Of a stretch of 64,000 nt of DNA, positions 43,016 through 53,606 are shown piece after piece. Within the stretch, counting starts at the first letter, position 1. Each line of letters starts with the position of its first letter. Both the position numbers and the translations under genes were made by a program. The DNA is from Sulfurovum sp. FS08-3. Lineage in GTDB: Bacteria; Campylobacterota; Campylobacteria; Campylobacterales; Sulfurovaceae. The notes beneath the pieces are model-generated. The model was not told the origin of the DNA, ran no database searches, and saw nothing but the letters and a program-made list of their open reading frames with translations. The DNA is taken from positions 363,959 to 427,958 of the forward strand of contig JQIS01000001.1 of assembly GCA_000830175.1 (NCBI GenBank), given 5' to 3'.

Positions 43016-44824
43016 ATGAAATCTTACGACGATAAAGCACTGTTTATCAAGCTCAAAGCCTCCTCGTTGTTGGATTTGGCACTCACTCTTCCGCTTCGTT
43101 ACAGTGATAGGCATCTTTCGCAAACGCTTGAAGTGGGCAAAATAAGCACACTTGAAGTAGAGGTTCAAGAGGCACATTCACGCAACGGCAGATGGGTTGC
43201 TCGCTGTTGGTTGCCTCAGTTTAAAACGCATCTTCAAGCAATCTTTTTTCGCCCAACCCCCTATCACCTCAACACCTTCAAGCCTCATACGACGCATATT
43301 ATTCAAGGTAAACTCGAAACCTACAACGCTTTTTTGCAAATCTCTCAACCCAAAGTGATTAGCAATCCCGCTACGGTTATCCCCCTTTACAAAAGTGAAC
43401 TCAAAGCCAATGAGATACGCTATTTGATGGAGAAGTATGTGACCTACGAAGCTTTGATGGATGAGGGGTTGGAGTCTATTCATGCCAATCGTCTCCTCTC
43501 GTTGCACTATCCTAGCTCTTTGGAGGGGATTGTGGGGGTGAGAGGCTTTGCATCGCCTATCGTCGAGACGCTTAAATACGTCGAGGCGTATAACCATATC
43601 AAAAAACTCTCCAAAAAAAAGCGAAACTATACACCACTTAGGGCATTGGATGGGGATATTAAGCCTTTTGTGGAAGCCTTGCCCTTTTGCCTCACTCTTG
43701 AACAACGTCAAGTCATTGAGCAAATACGCAACGATCTCGCCTCATCGACTAGGGCAGCACGGCGCATGATAGTAGGCGATGTAGGGAGCGGTAAAACGAT
43801 GGTGATTTTGGCAAGTGCGATGGTAGCGGGGCATAATGGCTCTATCTTGATGGCACCTACGTCGATATTGGCTCAACAAATCTACGAGGAAGCCACCCGT
43901 TATCTTCCTACGCTCACAATCGCTCTTGTCATGCAAGGAGTCAAAGAGTCGCAGGATTTGGCTCAATTTGATTTTATTATCGGTACACACGCATTGCTTT
44001 ACCGTGACAATTTGCCCAAGGTAGCTTTGGTAATGGTCGATGAACAGCACCGCTTTGGCTCAAATCAACGCCGATTGCTTGAGGGTATGATGAGCCAAGG
44101 CGAGCGTCGTCCTCACTATTTGCAGTTTTCGGCTACCCCTATCCCTCGTACTCAAGCGATGATAAACTCTACCTTTATCGATGTCTCTTTGATAACAACA
44201 ACACCTTTTGAAAAGGATATTGCCACCGTGACTATCTCCAAAGAGCATTTCAAAAAACTTTTGGTTCATATCCAAGAGGAGATAGACCAAAACCATCAAG
44301 TTCTTATCGTCTATCCGCTTGTACAAGCCAGTGATGCCATTGAGTATCAGTCTCTTGAAGAGAGTTTGGAGTTTTGGCGTAAACGCTTTGAGGGGGTTTA
44401 CTCAACGCACGGCAAAGACAAAAACAAAGAGAGCGTACTTTTGGAGTTTCGAGGACAAGGCAAGATACTGTTGGCAACTACCGTTGTAGAGGTGGGTATT
44501 TCGTTGCCAAATCTTACGCTTGTTGTTATCGTGGGTGCAGAGCGGTTGGGATTGGCGACACTTCATCAGCTTCGGGGCAGGGTAGGGCGAAATGGGCTAA
44601 AAAGCTGGTGCTATCTCTACTCCAACCATCTACCCAATAAGCGTTTGGAAGCCTTTGCACAAACGCTAAGTGGGTTTGATATAGCAAGGCTTGATCTCAA
44701 ATACCGCAACAGCGGCGATATTTTGGAGGGCAAAAACCAAAGCGGAGAGCAGTTTGTCTGGTTAGATATTGCCAATGATGAGGAGATAGTCGCCAAAGTA
44801 CAAAAAAAGTTAAAACTATCTTAA
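43016..44824 (+). CDS. recG: ATP-dependent DNA helicase RecG
   Basis: 602 residues, about 90 shorter than in E. coli but usual for this phylum. The N-terminal wedge/OB region (about 40-130) is followed by the SF2 motor: Walker A G-D-V-G-S-G-K-T, motif II D-E-Q-H-R-F-G, motif III S-A-T-P-I-P-R-T, and motif VI Q-L-R-G-R-V-G-R. It remodels stalled forks and branched DNA. It lies directly after the M16-like gene with no terminator between, so the two probably share a transcript. Confidence 0.95.
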   Translation: MKSYDDKALFIKLKASSLLDLALTLPLRYSDRHLSQTLEVGKISTLEVEVQEAHSRNGRWVARCWLPQFKTHLQAIFFRPTPYHLNTFKPHTTHIIQGKLETYNAFLQISQPKVISNPATVIPLYKSELKANEIRYLMEKYVTYEALMDEGLESIHANRLLSLHYPSSLEGIVGVRGFASPIVETLKYVEAYNHIKKLSKKKRNYTPLRALDGDIKPFVEALPFCLTLEQRQVIEQIRNDLASSTRAARRMIVGDVGSGKTMVILASAMVAGHNGSILMAPTSILAQQIYEEATRYLPTLTIALVMQGVKESQDLAQFDFIIGTHALLYRDNLPKVALVMVDEQHRFGSNQRRLLEGMMSQGERRPHYLQFSATPIPRTQAMINSTFIDVSLITTTPFEKDIATVTISKEHFKKLLVHIQEEIDQNHQVLIVYPLVQASDAIEYQSLEESLEFWRKRFEGVYSTHGKDKNKESVLLEFRGQGKILLATTVVEVGISLPNLTLVVIVGAERLGLATLHQLRGRVGRNGLKSWCYLYSNHLPNKRLEAFAQTLSGFDIARLDLKYRNSGDILEGKNQSGEQFVWLDIANDEEIVAKVQKKLKLS

Positions 44825-44964
44825 ATAAATTTTTCAAATTAGAAATATTGTTTTAAGTACCAATTAATCCATATCATTGTACAATAAACCAAAATAAAGC
44901 GTGGTAATCTATTTGCCCAAATCAAGCCTACGGGCTATGCAAACAAAACTTTTGAAAGGAATTT

Positions 44965-47900
44965 ATGATGAAAGCCTATCATAAAATTTATAAACTATTA
45001 CTATTGTTAATATTTATGGCACTACCGCAAAGTTTGATGGCGGCTAATCAAAGACCTTTATTGGATGATGTATCGACTCAAACTATTTTTTTGGGAGCAT
45101 CACTCAATATCCAAACCAATGCAAGTGACCCTGATAGCGACCCTTTGACCTACACGCTTAGTGGAAACAGTGATTTGTCAATTTCGCAAAGTGGATTGAT
45201 TACGGGGACACCTACGACCATCGGGAGTTCAACCGTTACCATTACTGTAAGTGATGGGGCATTGAGTAAATCCCAATCTTTTACATTGACAGTCAAGAAT
45301 AATCCACCTACTATTGTATCAATTTCTAATCAAACCGCTTACAAAGGAGTGCCTTTTAGTTATCAAGTTCAAGCAAATGATTTGGATGGTCATGCTTTAA
45401 CCTACACCGAAAACAGCTCTTTTCTCTCGATAGATTCCAATGGATTGCTTACGGGTACATTCCCTACGTCAGGAAAAACCTATAGCGTAAAAGTAACGGT
45501 GAAAGATAGTCTAAATGCCAGTGTGAGTAGTACTTTTACTTTAACAGTCACCGACCCCGTCAGTGTCAATAATCCTCCCGTTATATCAGGAGCAGAGCTT
45601 ACAGCAAGGGTATGTACGCCTTTTAGTTACACCATGCAAGCAAGTGATCCCGATGGTGATACATTGAGCTATGGTATGTATTGGTTGCCCGATGGGATAA
45701 GTAACCCTACGGCACAAGGTGTTGTCAGTGGAGAGCCTACATACATATTGGATCGCTATTTGGCTGGAGGGTATGTAATAGATGAGCATGATGCACGAAG
45801 CGACGCCCCAATTTATTTGACAATATACGACAACCAAGCCCCTTTATTGAGTAATATTCCCAATCAAGAAGCTACTGTGGGTGAGCCTTTTTCACTTACT
45901 ATCCCACTTCCTACCTCCGCAGACGGTTCACGAGTCACTGAGTTTGGCATTTGGTGGTATCCTCCAGGGTTATCGTTTAATGCGGCTACGGGAGTCCTTA
46001 GCGGTACGCCCACAGAACCCAGAGCCGAAGATACTATCGAAGTCTATGCTAAATCATGCGGTAAATACGCCTCCAAAACATTTAAAATGAAAGTCCTTGA
46101 ATCGACTACCAATAATCCACCCGTTATTGATAGTATTGATGGAGTTCGAACGATTACCGAAGGTGATCCTTTGAGTTTGCAAGTCAATGCCAGTGATATC
46201 GATGGGGATACTCTAAGCTACGCTTTGAGCCAAATCTATCCATCGGGTACAAATATCGCTATCAATTCCACTACAGGTCAAATCACAGGAAGCAACTTAA
46301 CTCCACGAACCTATTATCTTACGGTAGAGGTTGATGATGGAAACGAGGGAGTGGTCGAGAAGGATATAGAGGTCATCGTAAAGGCTATGCCTGTAGGAAG
46401 CGGTTTGTTGGGCAACTACTACAACAACAAAGAGTGGAGCGGAACGCCTCTTATTAGTCGAGTCGATCCAGTGGTAGATTTCAATTGGGGCAATGGCAAT
46501 CCAGGTGGAGGATTGGGCAACGACAACACATCGGTGAAGTGGAGCGGACGTATTTATATCCCTGAAGAGGGTCAATACACCTTTTCGTTTAATCACGATG
46601 ATGACTTAAGAGCTACGATTGATGGTGTAGAAATTTACTATAAAAACACATGGAGCGGTGGTAACTATCTCAATGCTCTACCCAAGAACTATACAAAAGG
46701 TTTTCATACGATTGAGATTACACTTATCGAAAAAAGTGGAGGGATGAGAGCGCACTTTAGATGGAAAAATAACAAATCCATCACCGCAGATGTGATTGTA
46801 CCATCAGCCAACCTTTTTCCTGATAGTGTAGTGACCAACCAACCTCCTGTCGTTGAGAGTATTGATGGGGATATGAATGTAACGGCAGGTGAGGGTGTTT
46901 TGATTTATGTCAATGCAACCGATGCCGATAACGATACGTTGCAATACGCCATGAGTGGCAATGATTATCTAACCATAGATGAGAGTGGAACTATTACGGG
47001 TGAGCCGTTGGTAGAGGGTATCTATCCTATTACGGTGAGTGTATCGGATGGAGTCAATGAGCCTGTTTATGCTAATTTCTCCTTGATAGTCTCTTTCGCA
47101 ACTTTGGGCAATCATCCACCCGTTCTTGAAGATATTAGTAACAAATGGGTTAAAATTGGTGATGCACTAGAGACGATTACTTTGAATGCTACCGATGAAG
47201 ATAACGACACACTAAGCTTTAGCGTAGTAGGTTTACCCAGCGGGGTAGAGTTTGACGACATCAACTTAACCATTAGCGGTACACCGTCGCAAGAGGGTAA
47301 CTATACTGTCATTGTAACCGTTTTGGATGGTCAAGGCGGAAGAGATAGCGATGGCTTCTTGATTGAAGTAAGCGAAGATAACACTACAAACCCTATCGTG
47401 GAAAATGCCGATGATTTGTGCTATAGCGATGCGGTATATAACGGTATGTTTTGTATGGATATGGGAATGTGCAAAGGAGGTTTGGGGTGCGAAACAACTA
47501 TACCTTTGAAAAACACCTCCGTAACAAATCTCAATCAAGTCAATGTCTATCACGATGAGAGTGGTATGGGCGGTACATTTGCGGATGATTGTAGCGTCAC
47601 TCCATTGGGGATTTGTGAATCAAGCGATACTTTTGACATGGGACCTATGGGTATGATGGGCAAAAATACCCATTTTATATTCAGTGGTGACATTACTCCC
47701 GATCAAACCGATGCAGCCGTATCAACCAAAGCGGTGTTTAGTGGTAGCTGTTTTTCAAGCGAGTCTCTCTATGCTACCTATATGAAAGAGGGAGTCATGT
47801 ATAGAGGCAAGGTTAAAGCGTGTGACGATACCCCGACCGACCCTGAGCCTCAAATTAACCAATGCGGACTCTTCCCTAGTGCCTTACAGACCTATCAAAC

Positions 47901-50900
47901 GCTAGAATTTGGCGGCGGTGGCGGTGGCGGTAGTGATACGGTTGTTATTAATGTCGATAATATCGTAGCTACGGCAACCAATCCACCCGTCGAAAGCGAT
48001 GGGACAACAACGGAGGCTATTTGTACCGATGTGGATGGTTCTACTTCCAATTGTGATGTAAAACCTCCTCATATTATCGACTACAACGTACCCTTTAAGC
48101 GTACATCCAATGAAGCCAACGTGAATGTAAGCAGTGATACAACCTTTAGCGAACTCAATTCGGCAAACTATACCGTCACGGCACAAAACGTCAATGTCGC
48201 GTTCAGTGCCACACAGCCTTATGCGGGTGGAAGTCGTAAATATATGATGATTGGGAATCTTGATAGTGGCAACAAAAAAGGGATTATTTATACCTTTGAT
48301 GAGGGGGATTACTATATCAAATCGTGGAGACATCAAGGAGGCGATTTGAATATCCGAGTCAATGGCAAAGTAAGAATCTTTTTAGATACCTACAGCTCAT
48401 CTGACCCCTACTCTATTCGATGGGAGGGCAATGAGTTGCATGTCAATGATGGAGGAGTTGCTTCTAATCTCTTTATTTTTGGTAAAGGAGATTTTGATTT
48501 CCCCAATAGCGGTTCGGCTAAATATTTTGCTACAGCATTTTTCTATACCAAAGGCGATTTTAATTTGGCTGCCAACTCCAATTCAGGCGATGGATTTGTG
48601 GGAGGTATTACCGCTGAGGGCGATTTGCTTATCAAGAACAATCAAAAGTTTAAATATGACCCAGAGGGGCTAGATGCCAACGGAATGGGTGCGTGTGAAG
48701 CCTTTGTGGAGTTTAAATCAAACAAATACACCTTCAAAGAGCCCGCCATTGATGGCTCAGTGGAGTATGTGCAGTATGAAGAGGTTGAGATTATTTTAAG
48801 TGAAGTAGTGGATAAAGATATTCTTGTCTCCTTTGGGACGTTTGATGGTGACCCATTTAATGAACGTATCCATGCACAAGCTATCTATGACTACATCCCC
48901 AATCAATCCAATCCCCAAGAGGTTGTTATCCCAGCAGGTCAAACAAGCGTAAAGGTAGCTACCGTCATTGCACGAGACAACTTGATTGAAAAAGAGGAGA
49001 CATTCTTTGGGAAGTTGGGCATGATTAACGGTGCGGGTATTGTGGGGCTAGGAAGTCTCACCGAAACCAACCTTACTATCGCCGAACAGACCGAAGATGA
49101 TGTACCGATGTGTTTTGAAGATGATTTCAATGGAGCGTTGGATGATAAGTGGCGTACACTCTTCTCTAGCGGTAATTTTAATCCAGGCATTGTTAATATT
49201 AATGGCAATGGACGATTGCGTCTTACAAAAGATGCCACCAATCTTTCTACAGCCGTTACCAAAGATTATGAATTTTTGGCAAAGTGGAACCTTATTGAGG
49301 TGGAGTACTTTCAATACGCTTACGGCGGATGTGACGGCGGTGGTTTGGGTGATTGGGGGGCGGATGGTATCGTAATGGTACTTTTTGACTCCAACGTAGG
49401 ACACTCTCCAGAACCAGGGTCATACGGGGGATCAATGGGATATGCCCAAAGAAGTGGTCTGCAAGGCTTTGAAGGAGGTTGGATTGGTCTAGGAATAGAT
49501 GAGTACGGGAACTTTTCAAATCCTACCGAAGGAAGAAACGGGGGTGTAGGATTTAAACCCAATAACGTTACTATCAGGGGTTCAAGCGGCGATTTGGATG
49601 GAAGTACACGTTACTATGGGTACAAATATCTAAAATCCAATATCAAACTTCCTCATCCCGTGGGTAGTAAAAGCAAGACCAATGTAAATTACCCTGGGGA
49701 TAAGTACAAATTACGCATTGATGCAAGAGACCCCGCTAAACTCTTGATTAAGCTTATGCAAGATTCAGGTAGTGGTTACAGCACAATCATTGAGGAGTTT
49801 GATGCTAAAGATCCAGCCTACGCTCAATCCCCTACGCCTGAACGTGTACGTCTTGCCTTTACATCAGGTACAGGGGGCGGATGTAACAATCACGAGATTG
49901 ATGAGCTTACCGTCAAGGGAGTGTGTCGTGTCTATAGCCCCGACGTTTACAACAAAGGTCCTTTTGATGGTTGGAATACCGACAGTAATATTGGAGAGAA
50001 ATTTATCCGTACCAAAATAGTCGATCAAGAGTTTACGCTGTTGCTAGCAGCACTTAATCACGAACGAACACAGTATGAGCTCAAACAAAAGATTCACGCT
50101 GGTTTTCCATTCTTTGCTCAAGCCCAAGCCAATCTCACTGCAAGAGGTTTTACTGGAAGCGTGGCGGCGTATGATATCAAAGTCGAATACAAGCTTGTCA
50201 ATACCGCAGGAAACCCAACGACTCCACCAGAAATCACCTCAAGTGTCATCAACAATGATATTACAGGACAACCCGATAATAATCTCTTCAATGCCACAAA
50301 GCATTTTGAATTGGGACAATCCAATCCTATCAAATTGAAAAAATTCCGCGTCAATGGTGCCTACAGCAATGTACGTATTCGTTTTAGAATGTGTGCCGAT
50401 TACGATAAGGTCACCCAAAAATATACCGTCTATCCCTATGAGTCGTGTCCTATTGATTCGTTGGCTACCACTGACGAACCCAATAAATTGGCGTATCGTT
50501 TGGTCTATTCAGAGGATGATTTTGCTATTCGACCTAAAAACTTTACTACCAATATGGGTACTGACTATGTCGCTATGCGAGGTGCTACGATACAATTTAG
50601 AGCCCTTGATGCCAACAATGACCCGACGCTTCTCTATAACCAAACGCAAGGAACATCGTTTAATGTGGGAGTCACCAATGCCCTTTCGGGTGCTAACAAC
50701 TGCACTATTCCTACTTTGTCGCCTAATATTAACTTCATAAATGGTGTAGCCGATAATAACTACACCATTTCAGATATTGGAACATATGATTTCTCTATTT
50801 ATGAGAGATTAGGAAGTGAGTTTGCTGTAACCGATACGATCGATACAGTCGATAACCAACGATTAATCCCAACGTTGGATGTGAGAAATGTGCGTATTTT

Positions 50901-51942
50901 GCCCAGTCGTTTAACGCTAGGAGCACTCAATCTCAACAACTTCAACAATCTAGCCTATACCCATCTATCGGGAATGGGACCCCTTAGTACATTGGATACT
51001 ACCATGGTGGCAACGCTTGGATTTGGAATTACAGTTCTCAAAGACGACAATACAACCGCACAAAACTACACCAATCAATGCGTAGCGCAAGATGCCAGTG
51101 CGATCATAAGCTATACGCTCTCAGAGCTATCCGATACGACTTCATTGACCAATTTGCGTTACCGCTTTAATAATAAGGATTTTAGTGCAACAGTCGATAG
51201 CAACAATTTGAACGGTAATCGTTTCAATCTCACCACTATTCCTCGTGATCTCTTTAATGCAGGTAGTGCCACGGTAGCGGTTGGTTTTAACTTTGATAAA
51301 AATTTAGACGTTCCATTGAGTCCTTTTAATTTTGCTATTAGCGATATTAACGTTTCGGAGGCATTTGGTTTGAGTACGAGTGCATCGACATTGCCAATAG
51401 CCAGTACACTTAGCGACCTCAATGCTACTTTTGTCTATTCACGCGTACGACCATCGGAGACCGATTTGTATTACGAAGAGATATTTGCACCCTCGCACAC
51501 GACACCTATTTTTAGCGACATCTTTTGTAGTTTTGCAGACGGTTGTGCATCGTTTGGAGGATTGAATTTGACCTCAACGGACGATCAAGAGGGTTGGCGT
51601 ATCAATAGTGACTTCAATAGCGCAAACAATGAGGGCAATGCACCCGTATCCGATACCAATCCCAACGCAACGGTAACGCATGGCAATGATAATTTGGTAA
51701 ACGGTGAAAACCCCAATCTCAATATCGCCTACAGTGGGACAAGGAGACAAGAGGTAACCGTTACCCTCAATCCACCCGCATGGTTACGCTACAATCGTGA
51801 CGACCCCGTTACAGGACAACCAACCTATGTGATTGAGTTTATGCCATCCAACGATGCAGGTTGGTCAGGGGCAGGAGAGACAGGAAGCGTAATCGACAAC
51901 AATGCAAGTATCTCTACCGATAAAAAACGGATGAATTGGTAG
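44965..51942 (+). CDS. Giant MshQ-like multi-domain adhesin
   Basis: 2325 residues with a signal peptide (cleaved near Q-S-L-M-A). Domain order: Ig/cadherin-like He_PIG repeats (about 30-370 and 380-470), a PA14-type carbohydrate-binding domain (about 475-620, G-L-L-G-N-Y-Y and F-N-H-D-D-D-L-R), two more Ig-like units, and a Cys-rich segment (about 810-940). A run of seven Gly (about 982) is followed by a beta region, a Calx-beta-like domain (about 1265-1378), and a legume-lectin-like domain (about 1382-1655). A long C-terminal region of the MshQ/DUF6701 kind ends near W-S-G-A-G-E-T-G. Three pseudopilin genes follow immediately, as in msh loci. Probably a tip adhesin of a pilus. Confidence 0.85.
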   Translation: MMKAYHKIYKLLLLLIFMALPQSLMAANQRPLLDDVSTQTIFLGASLNIQTNASDPDSDPLTYTLSGNSDLSISQSGLITGTPTTIGSSTVTITVSDGALSKSQSFTLTVKNNPPTIVSISNQTAYKGVPFSYQVQANDLDGHALTYTENSSFLSIDSNGLLTGTFPTSGKTYSVKVTVKDSLNASVSSTFTLTVTDPVSVNNPPVISGAELTARVCTPFSYTMQASDPDGDTLSYGMYWLPDGISNPTAQGVVSGEPTYILDRYLAGGYVIDEHDARSDAPIYLTIYDNQAPLLSNIPNQEATVGEPFSLTIPLPTSADGSRVTEFGIWWYPPGLSFNAATGVLSGTPTEPRAEDTIEVYAKSCGKYASKTFKMKVLESTTNNPPVIDSIDGVRTITEGDPLSLQVNASDIDGDTLSYALSQIYPSGTNIAINSTTGQITGSNLTPRTYYLTVEVDDGNEGVVEKDIEVIVKAMPVGSGLLGNYYNNKEWSGTPLISRVDPVVDFNWGNGNPGGGLGNDNTSVKWSGRIYIPEEGQYTFSFNHDDDLRATIDGVEIYYKNTWSGGNYLNALPKNYTKGFHTIEITLIEKSGGMRAHFRWKNNKSITADVIVPSANLFPDSVVTNQPPVVESIDGDMNVTAGEGVLIYVNATDADNDTLQYAMSGNDYLTIDESGTITGEPLVEGIYPITVSVSDGVNEPVYANFSLIVSFATLGNHPPVLEDISNKWVKIGDALETITLNATDEDNDTLSFSVVGLPSGVEFDDINLTISGTPSQEGNYTVIVTVLDGQGGRDSDGFLIEVSEDNTTNPIVENADDLCYSDAVYNGMFCMDMGMCKGGLGCETTIPLKNTSVTNLNQVNVYHDESGMGGTFADDCSVTPLGICESSDTFDMGPMGMMGKNTHFIFSGDITPDQTDAAVSTKAVFSGSCFSSESLYATYMKEGVMYRGKVKACDDTPTDPEPQINQCGLFPSALQTYQTLEFGGGGGGGSDTVVINVDNIVATATNPPVESDGTTTEAICTDVDGSTSNCDVKPPHIIDYNVPFKRTSNEANVNVSSDTTFSELNSANYTVTAQNVNVAFSATQPYAGGSRKYMMIGNLDSGNKKGIIYTFDEGDYYIKSWRHQGGDLNIRVNGKVRIFLDTYSSSDPYSIRWEGNELHVNDGGVASNLFIFGKGDFDFPNSGSAKYFATAFFYTKGDFNLAANSNSGDGFVGGITAEGDLLIKNNQKFKYDPEGLDANGMGACEAFVEFKSNKYTFKEPAIDGSVEYVQYEEVEIILSEVVDKDILVSFGTFDGDPFNERIHAQAIYDYIPNQSNPQEVVIPAGQTSVKVATVIARDNLIEKEETFFGKLGMINGAGIVGLGSLTETNLTIAEQTEDDVPMCFEDDFNGALDDKWRTLFSSGNFNPGIVNINGNGRLRLTKDATNLSTAVTKDYEFLAKWNLIEVEYFQYAYGGCDGGGLGDWGADGIVMVLFDSNVGHSPEPGSYGGSMGYAQRSGLQGFEGGWIGLGIDEYGNFSNPTEGRNGGVGFKPNNVTIRGSSGDLDGSTRYYGYKYLKSNIKLPHPVGSKSKTNVNYPGDKYKLRIDARDPAKLLIKLMQDSGSGYSTIIEEFDAKDPAYAQSPTPERVRLAFTSGTGGGCNNHEIDELTVKGVCRVYSPDVYNKGPFDGWNTDSNIGEKFIRTKIVDQEFTLLLAALNHERTQYELKQKIHAGFPFFAQAQANLTARGFTGSVAAYDIKVEYKLVNTAGNPTTPPEITSSVINNDITGQPDNNLFNATKHFELGQSNPIKLKKFRVNGAYSNVRIRFRMCADYDKVTQKYTVYPYESCPIDSLATTDEPNKLAYRLVYSEDDFAIRPKNFTTNMGTDYVAMRGATIQFRALDANNDPTLLYNQTQGTSFNVGVTNALSGANNCTIPTLSPNINFINGVADNNYTISDIGTYDFSIYERLGSEFAVTDTIDTVDNQRLIPTLDVRNVRILPSRLTLGALNLNNFNNLAYTHLSGMGPLSTLDTTMVATLGFGITVLKDDNTTAQNYTNQCVAQDASAIISYTLSELSDTTSLTNLRYRFNNKDFSATVDSNNLNGNRFNLTTIPRDLFNAGSATVAVGFNFDKNLDVPLSPFNFAISDINVSEAFGLSTSASTLPIASTLSDLNATFVYSRVRPSETDLYYEEIFAPSHTTPIFSDIFCSFADGCASFGGLNLTSTDDQEGWRINSDFNSANNEGNAPVSDTNPNATVTHGNDNLVNGENPNLNIAYSGTRRQEVTVTLNPPAWLRYNRDDPVTGQPTYVIEFMPSNDAGWSGAGETGSVIDNNASISTDKKRMNW

Positions 51943-51951
51943 GAGATGACA

Positions 51952-52692
51952 ATGAAATGCTTCTACCCAAAAAGCCGCAGAGCCATAGCCATGATAGAGC
52001 TTATCTTTGCTATTGTGGTTATGGCGATTGTTTTGCTTAGCGCTCCGATGCTTATCTCGCAATCAACCAAAAGCACCTATGTGGGATTGCAACAAGAGTC
52101 CATCAATGCGGCCGCAACACAGCTTAATATAATCTTAACCAAAGAGTGGGATCAAAACAATGCCATTACCAATATTGATTCAAGGGTTCTTTTTGTAGGT
52201 GCAGGTGATAGCGAATTGGCTCTTCCCACGGGGTTAGATAGAAGAGTGGGAGTACCAGCTAATAGCTCTCGTAAATTTGTAACAGGGGAGGGAGCATCAG
52301 CCAATGCCTCTGCTCCAAGTACTTTTGGAAACGGAAGCGGGAATGATAGTGCAGGGTTTGATGATGTCGATGATTACGAAGGCGATAAGGCTGTGCTTAG
52401 AGAGGTTGCTAATCCCACTGCACGTTATGCCGACTACAAAGATAGAAACATTAGAATGGATACAACCGTTCGCTATGTGAGCGATTCGACTGGCTATGCA
52501 ACGGCACGAGTTACATTTAATAATCCTTTTGTGGCCTCCACGACTGCCAACTCCACCAATATCAAAGCCGTAAGCGTAACGCTCACATCCACTTCAAGCG
52601 ATACCGAGATAGCTTCAAAAAATATTACGTTGAGTGCCTTTATGTGCAATATCGGTCACTACTCATTTGCACCTCCAAGGAATGTACCATGA
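51952..52692 (+). CDS. Pseudopilin 1 of the MshQ operon
   Basis: 246 residues from ATG 51952, six bases after the TAGGAG site that overlaps the adhesin stop. Type III signal R-R-A with cleavage before I-A-M-I-E-L-I-F-A-I-V-V-M-A-I, Glu at +5. The globular part is rich in Asn, Ser and Thr. It ends in an ATGA overlap with the next pseudopilin. Assembly into a pilus or pseudopilus tip is inferred from the context. Confidence 0.8.
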   Translation: MKCFYPKSRRAIAMIELIFAIVVMAIVLLSAPMLISQSTKSTYVGLQQESINAAATQLNIILTKEWDQNNAITNIDSRVLFVGAGDSELALPTGLDRRVGVPANSSRKFVTGEGASANASAPSTFGNGSGNDSAGFDDVDDYEGDKAVLREVANPTARYADYKDRNIRMDTTVRYVSDSTGYATARVTFNNPFVASTTANSTNIKAVSVTLTSTSSDTEIASKNITLSAFMCNIGHYSFAPPRNVP

Positions 52693-53606
52693 AAAATATA
52701 CAATCCAAAAAAGCCTTTAGTATGATTGAGTTGATACTTGTGATGGTGGTATTGGGCATTGTTGCCTCCATGGGGGCTACCATCATTGCACAAGTCTATG
52801 GCAACTATATCATGCAAAAAGGGACACACGACAGCTCAACCAAAGTCGAGTTGGTATCCTCTATCCTATACAACTATTTGTCGCAACGCATTGCCAGTAC
52901 GACGGTAGGAAGAGATGTTGATAACGCCACAAATATACTCCATGTCAATGATATTACCAACCCCGATAATTTTGAGGTGCTTGAGTGGTACGGGATGGCG
53001 GTTGAGAGCTTTGGTGCAAACGAAGCCGATAATCGTCCTGCATGGAGCGGGGTGTGCGATATTGAATCGCCCCTAACGACAGGAGGCAGTATCGATACCC
53101 CAGGTTCAAACCTAGCACTTCTTAGCGAAATAGCTTCCAATCTATCCGATGGTGGAGTCGATGATATGGCACTTATCTTTTCGAGTCGTACCTTTAGTGG
53201 TGCACTTGCTTACAACGTTGCGTGTATGGGATATAGCAACTCCAACTGCATTGTAGGAATCAAAGGCGTGGATAGTGCCAACAGTGTTTTATTGCTTGAT
53301 CAAAACTATACGATGCGTGTCCATGAACAGTATCAACTTACCCAGAGTGCTTACGCTATTGTGCCTGTAGAACAAGCCGATGATGGTAGCGGAAGAAAAC
53401 TCTATCGATTGGATTTGCGATACAACTATCAGCCGTGGAATGGAGAGAGTTATACCACTGCACCCAGCAAAGCACTCCTTGACAATGTGAGCGTTTTTAG
53501 ATTTTCGGGAGCGGGGGATACGATACGCCTCAAAATCTGCGTGGATGAACGCATCGGAGAGAAAGAGTATATCTCAATCTGCAAAGAGAAGGCGGTGATA
53601 CGATGA
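52689..53606 (+). CDS. Pseudopilin 2 of the MshQ operon
   Basis: 305 residues. The ATG at 52689 overlaps the previous stop (ATGA) and has AAGG upstream. K-K-A then F-S-M-I-E-L-I-L-V-M-V-V-L-G-I-V is a complete type IV prepilin signal with Glu at +5. The C-terminal half is a globular domain with two or three Cys (C-V-D-E near the end, C-D-I-E earlier). Likely a minor pilin of the GspJ/PilW size class. Confidence 0.8.
   Translation: MKNIQSKKAFSMIELILVMVVLGIVASMGATIIAQVYGNYIMQKGTHDSSTKVELVSSILYNYLSQRIASTTVGRDVDNATNILHVNDITNPDNFEVLEWYGMAVESFGANEADNRPAWSGVCDIESPLTTGGSIDTPGSNLALLSEIASNLSDGGVDDMALIFSSRTFSGALAYNVACMGYSNSNCIVGIKGVDSANSVLLLDQNYTMRVHEQYQLTQSAYAIVPVEQADDGSGRKLYRLDLRYNYQPWNGESYTTAPSKALLDNVSVFRFSGAGDTIRLKICVDERIGEKEYISICKEKAVIR

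Noticed and set aside
44895..44945. AAGCCTACGGGCTATGCAAAC before the adhesin gene resembles the 3' part of a c-di-GMP-I (GEMM) riboswitch
   Set aside because: The matching 5' part (GGCAAA-type segment and GNRA hairpin) is not present, so no aptamer can be drawn; only a short hairpin remains.
47905..47932. GGC/GGT repeat in the adhesin as a phase-variable tract
   Set aside because: The units are whole codons for glycine with mixed third bases, so slippage would not shift the frame; treated as a flexible linker.
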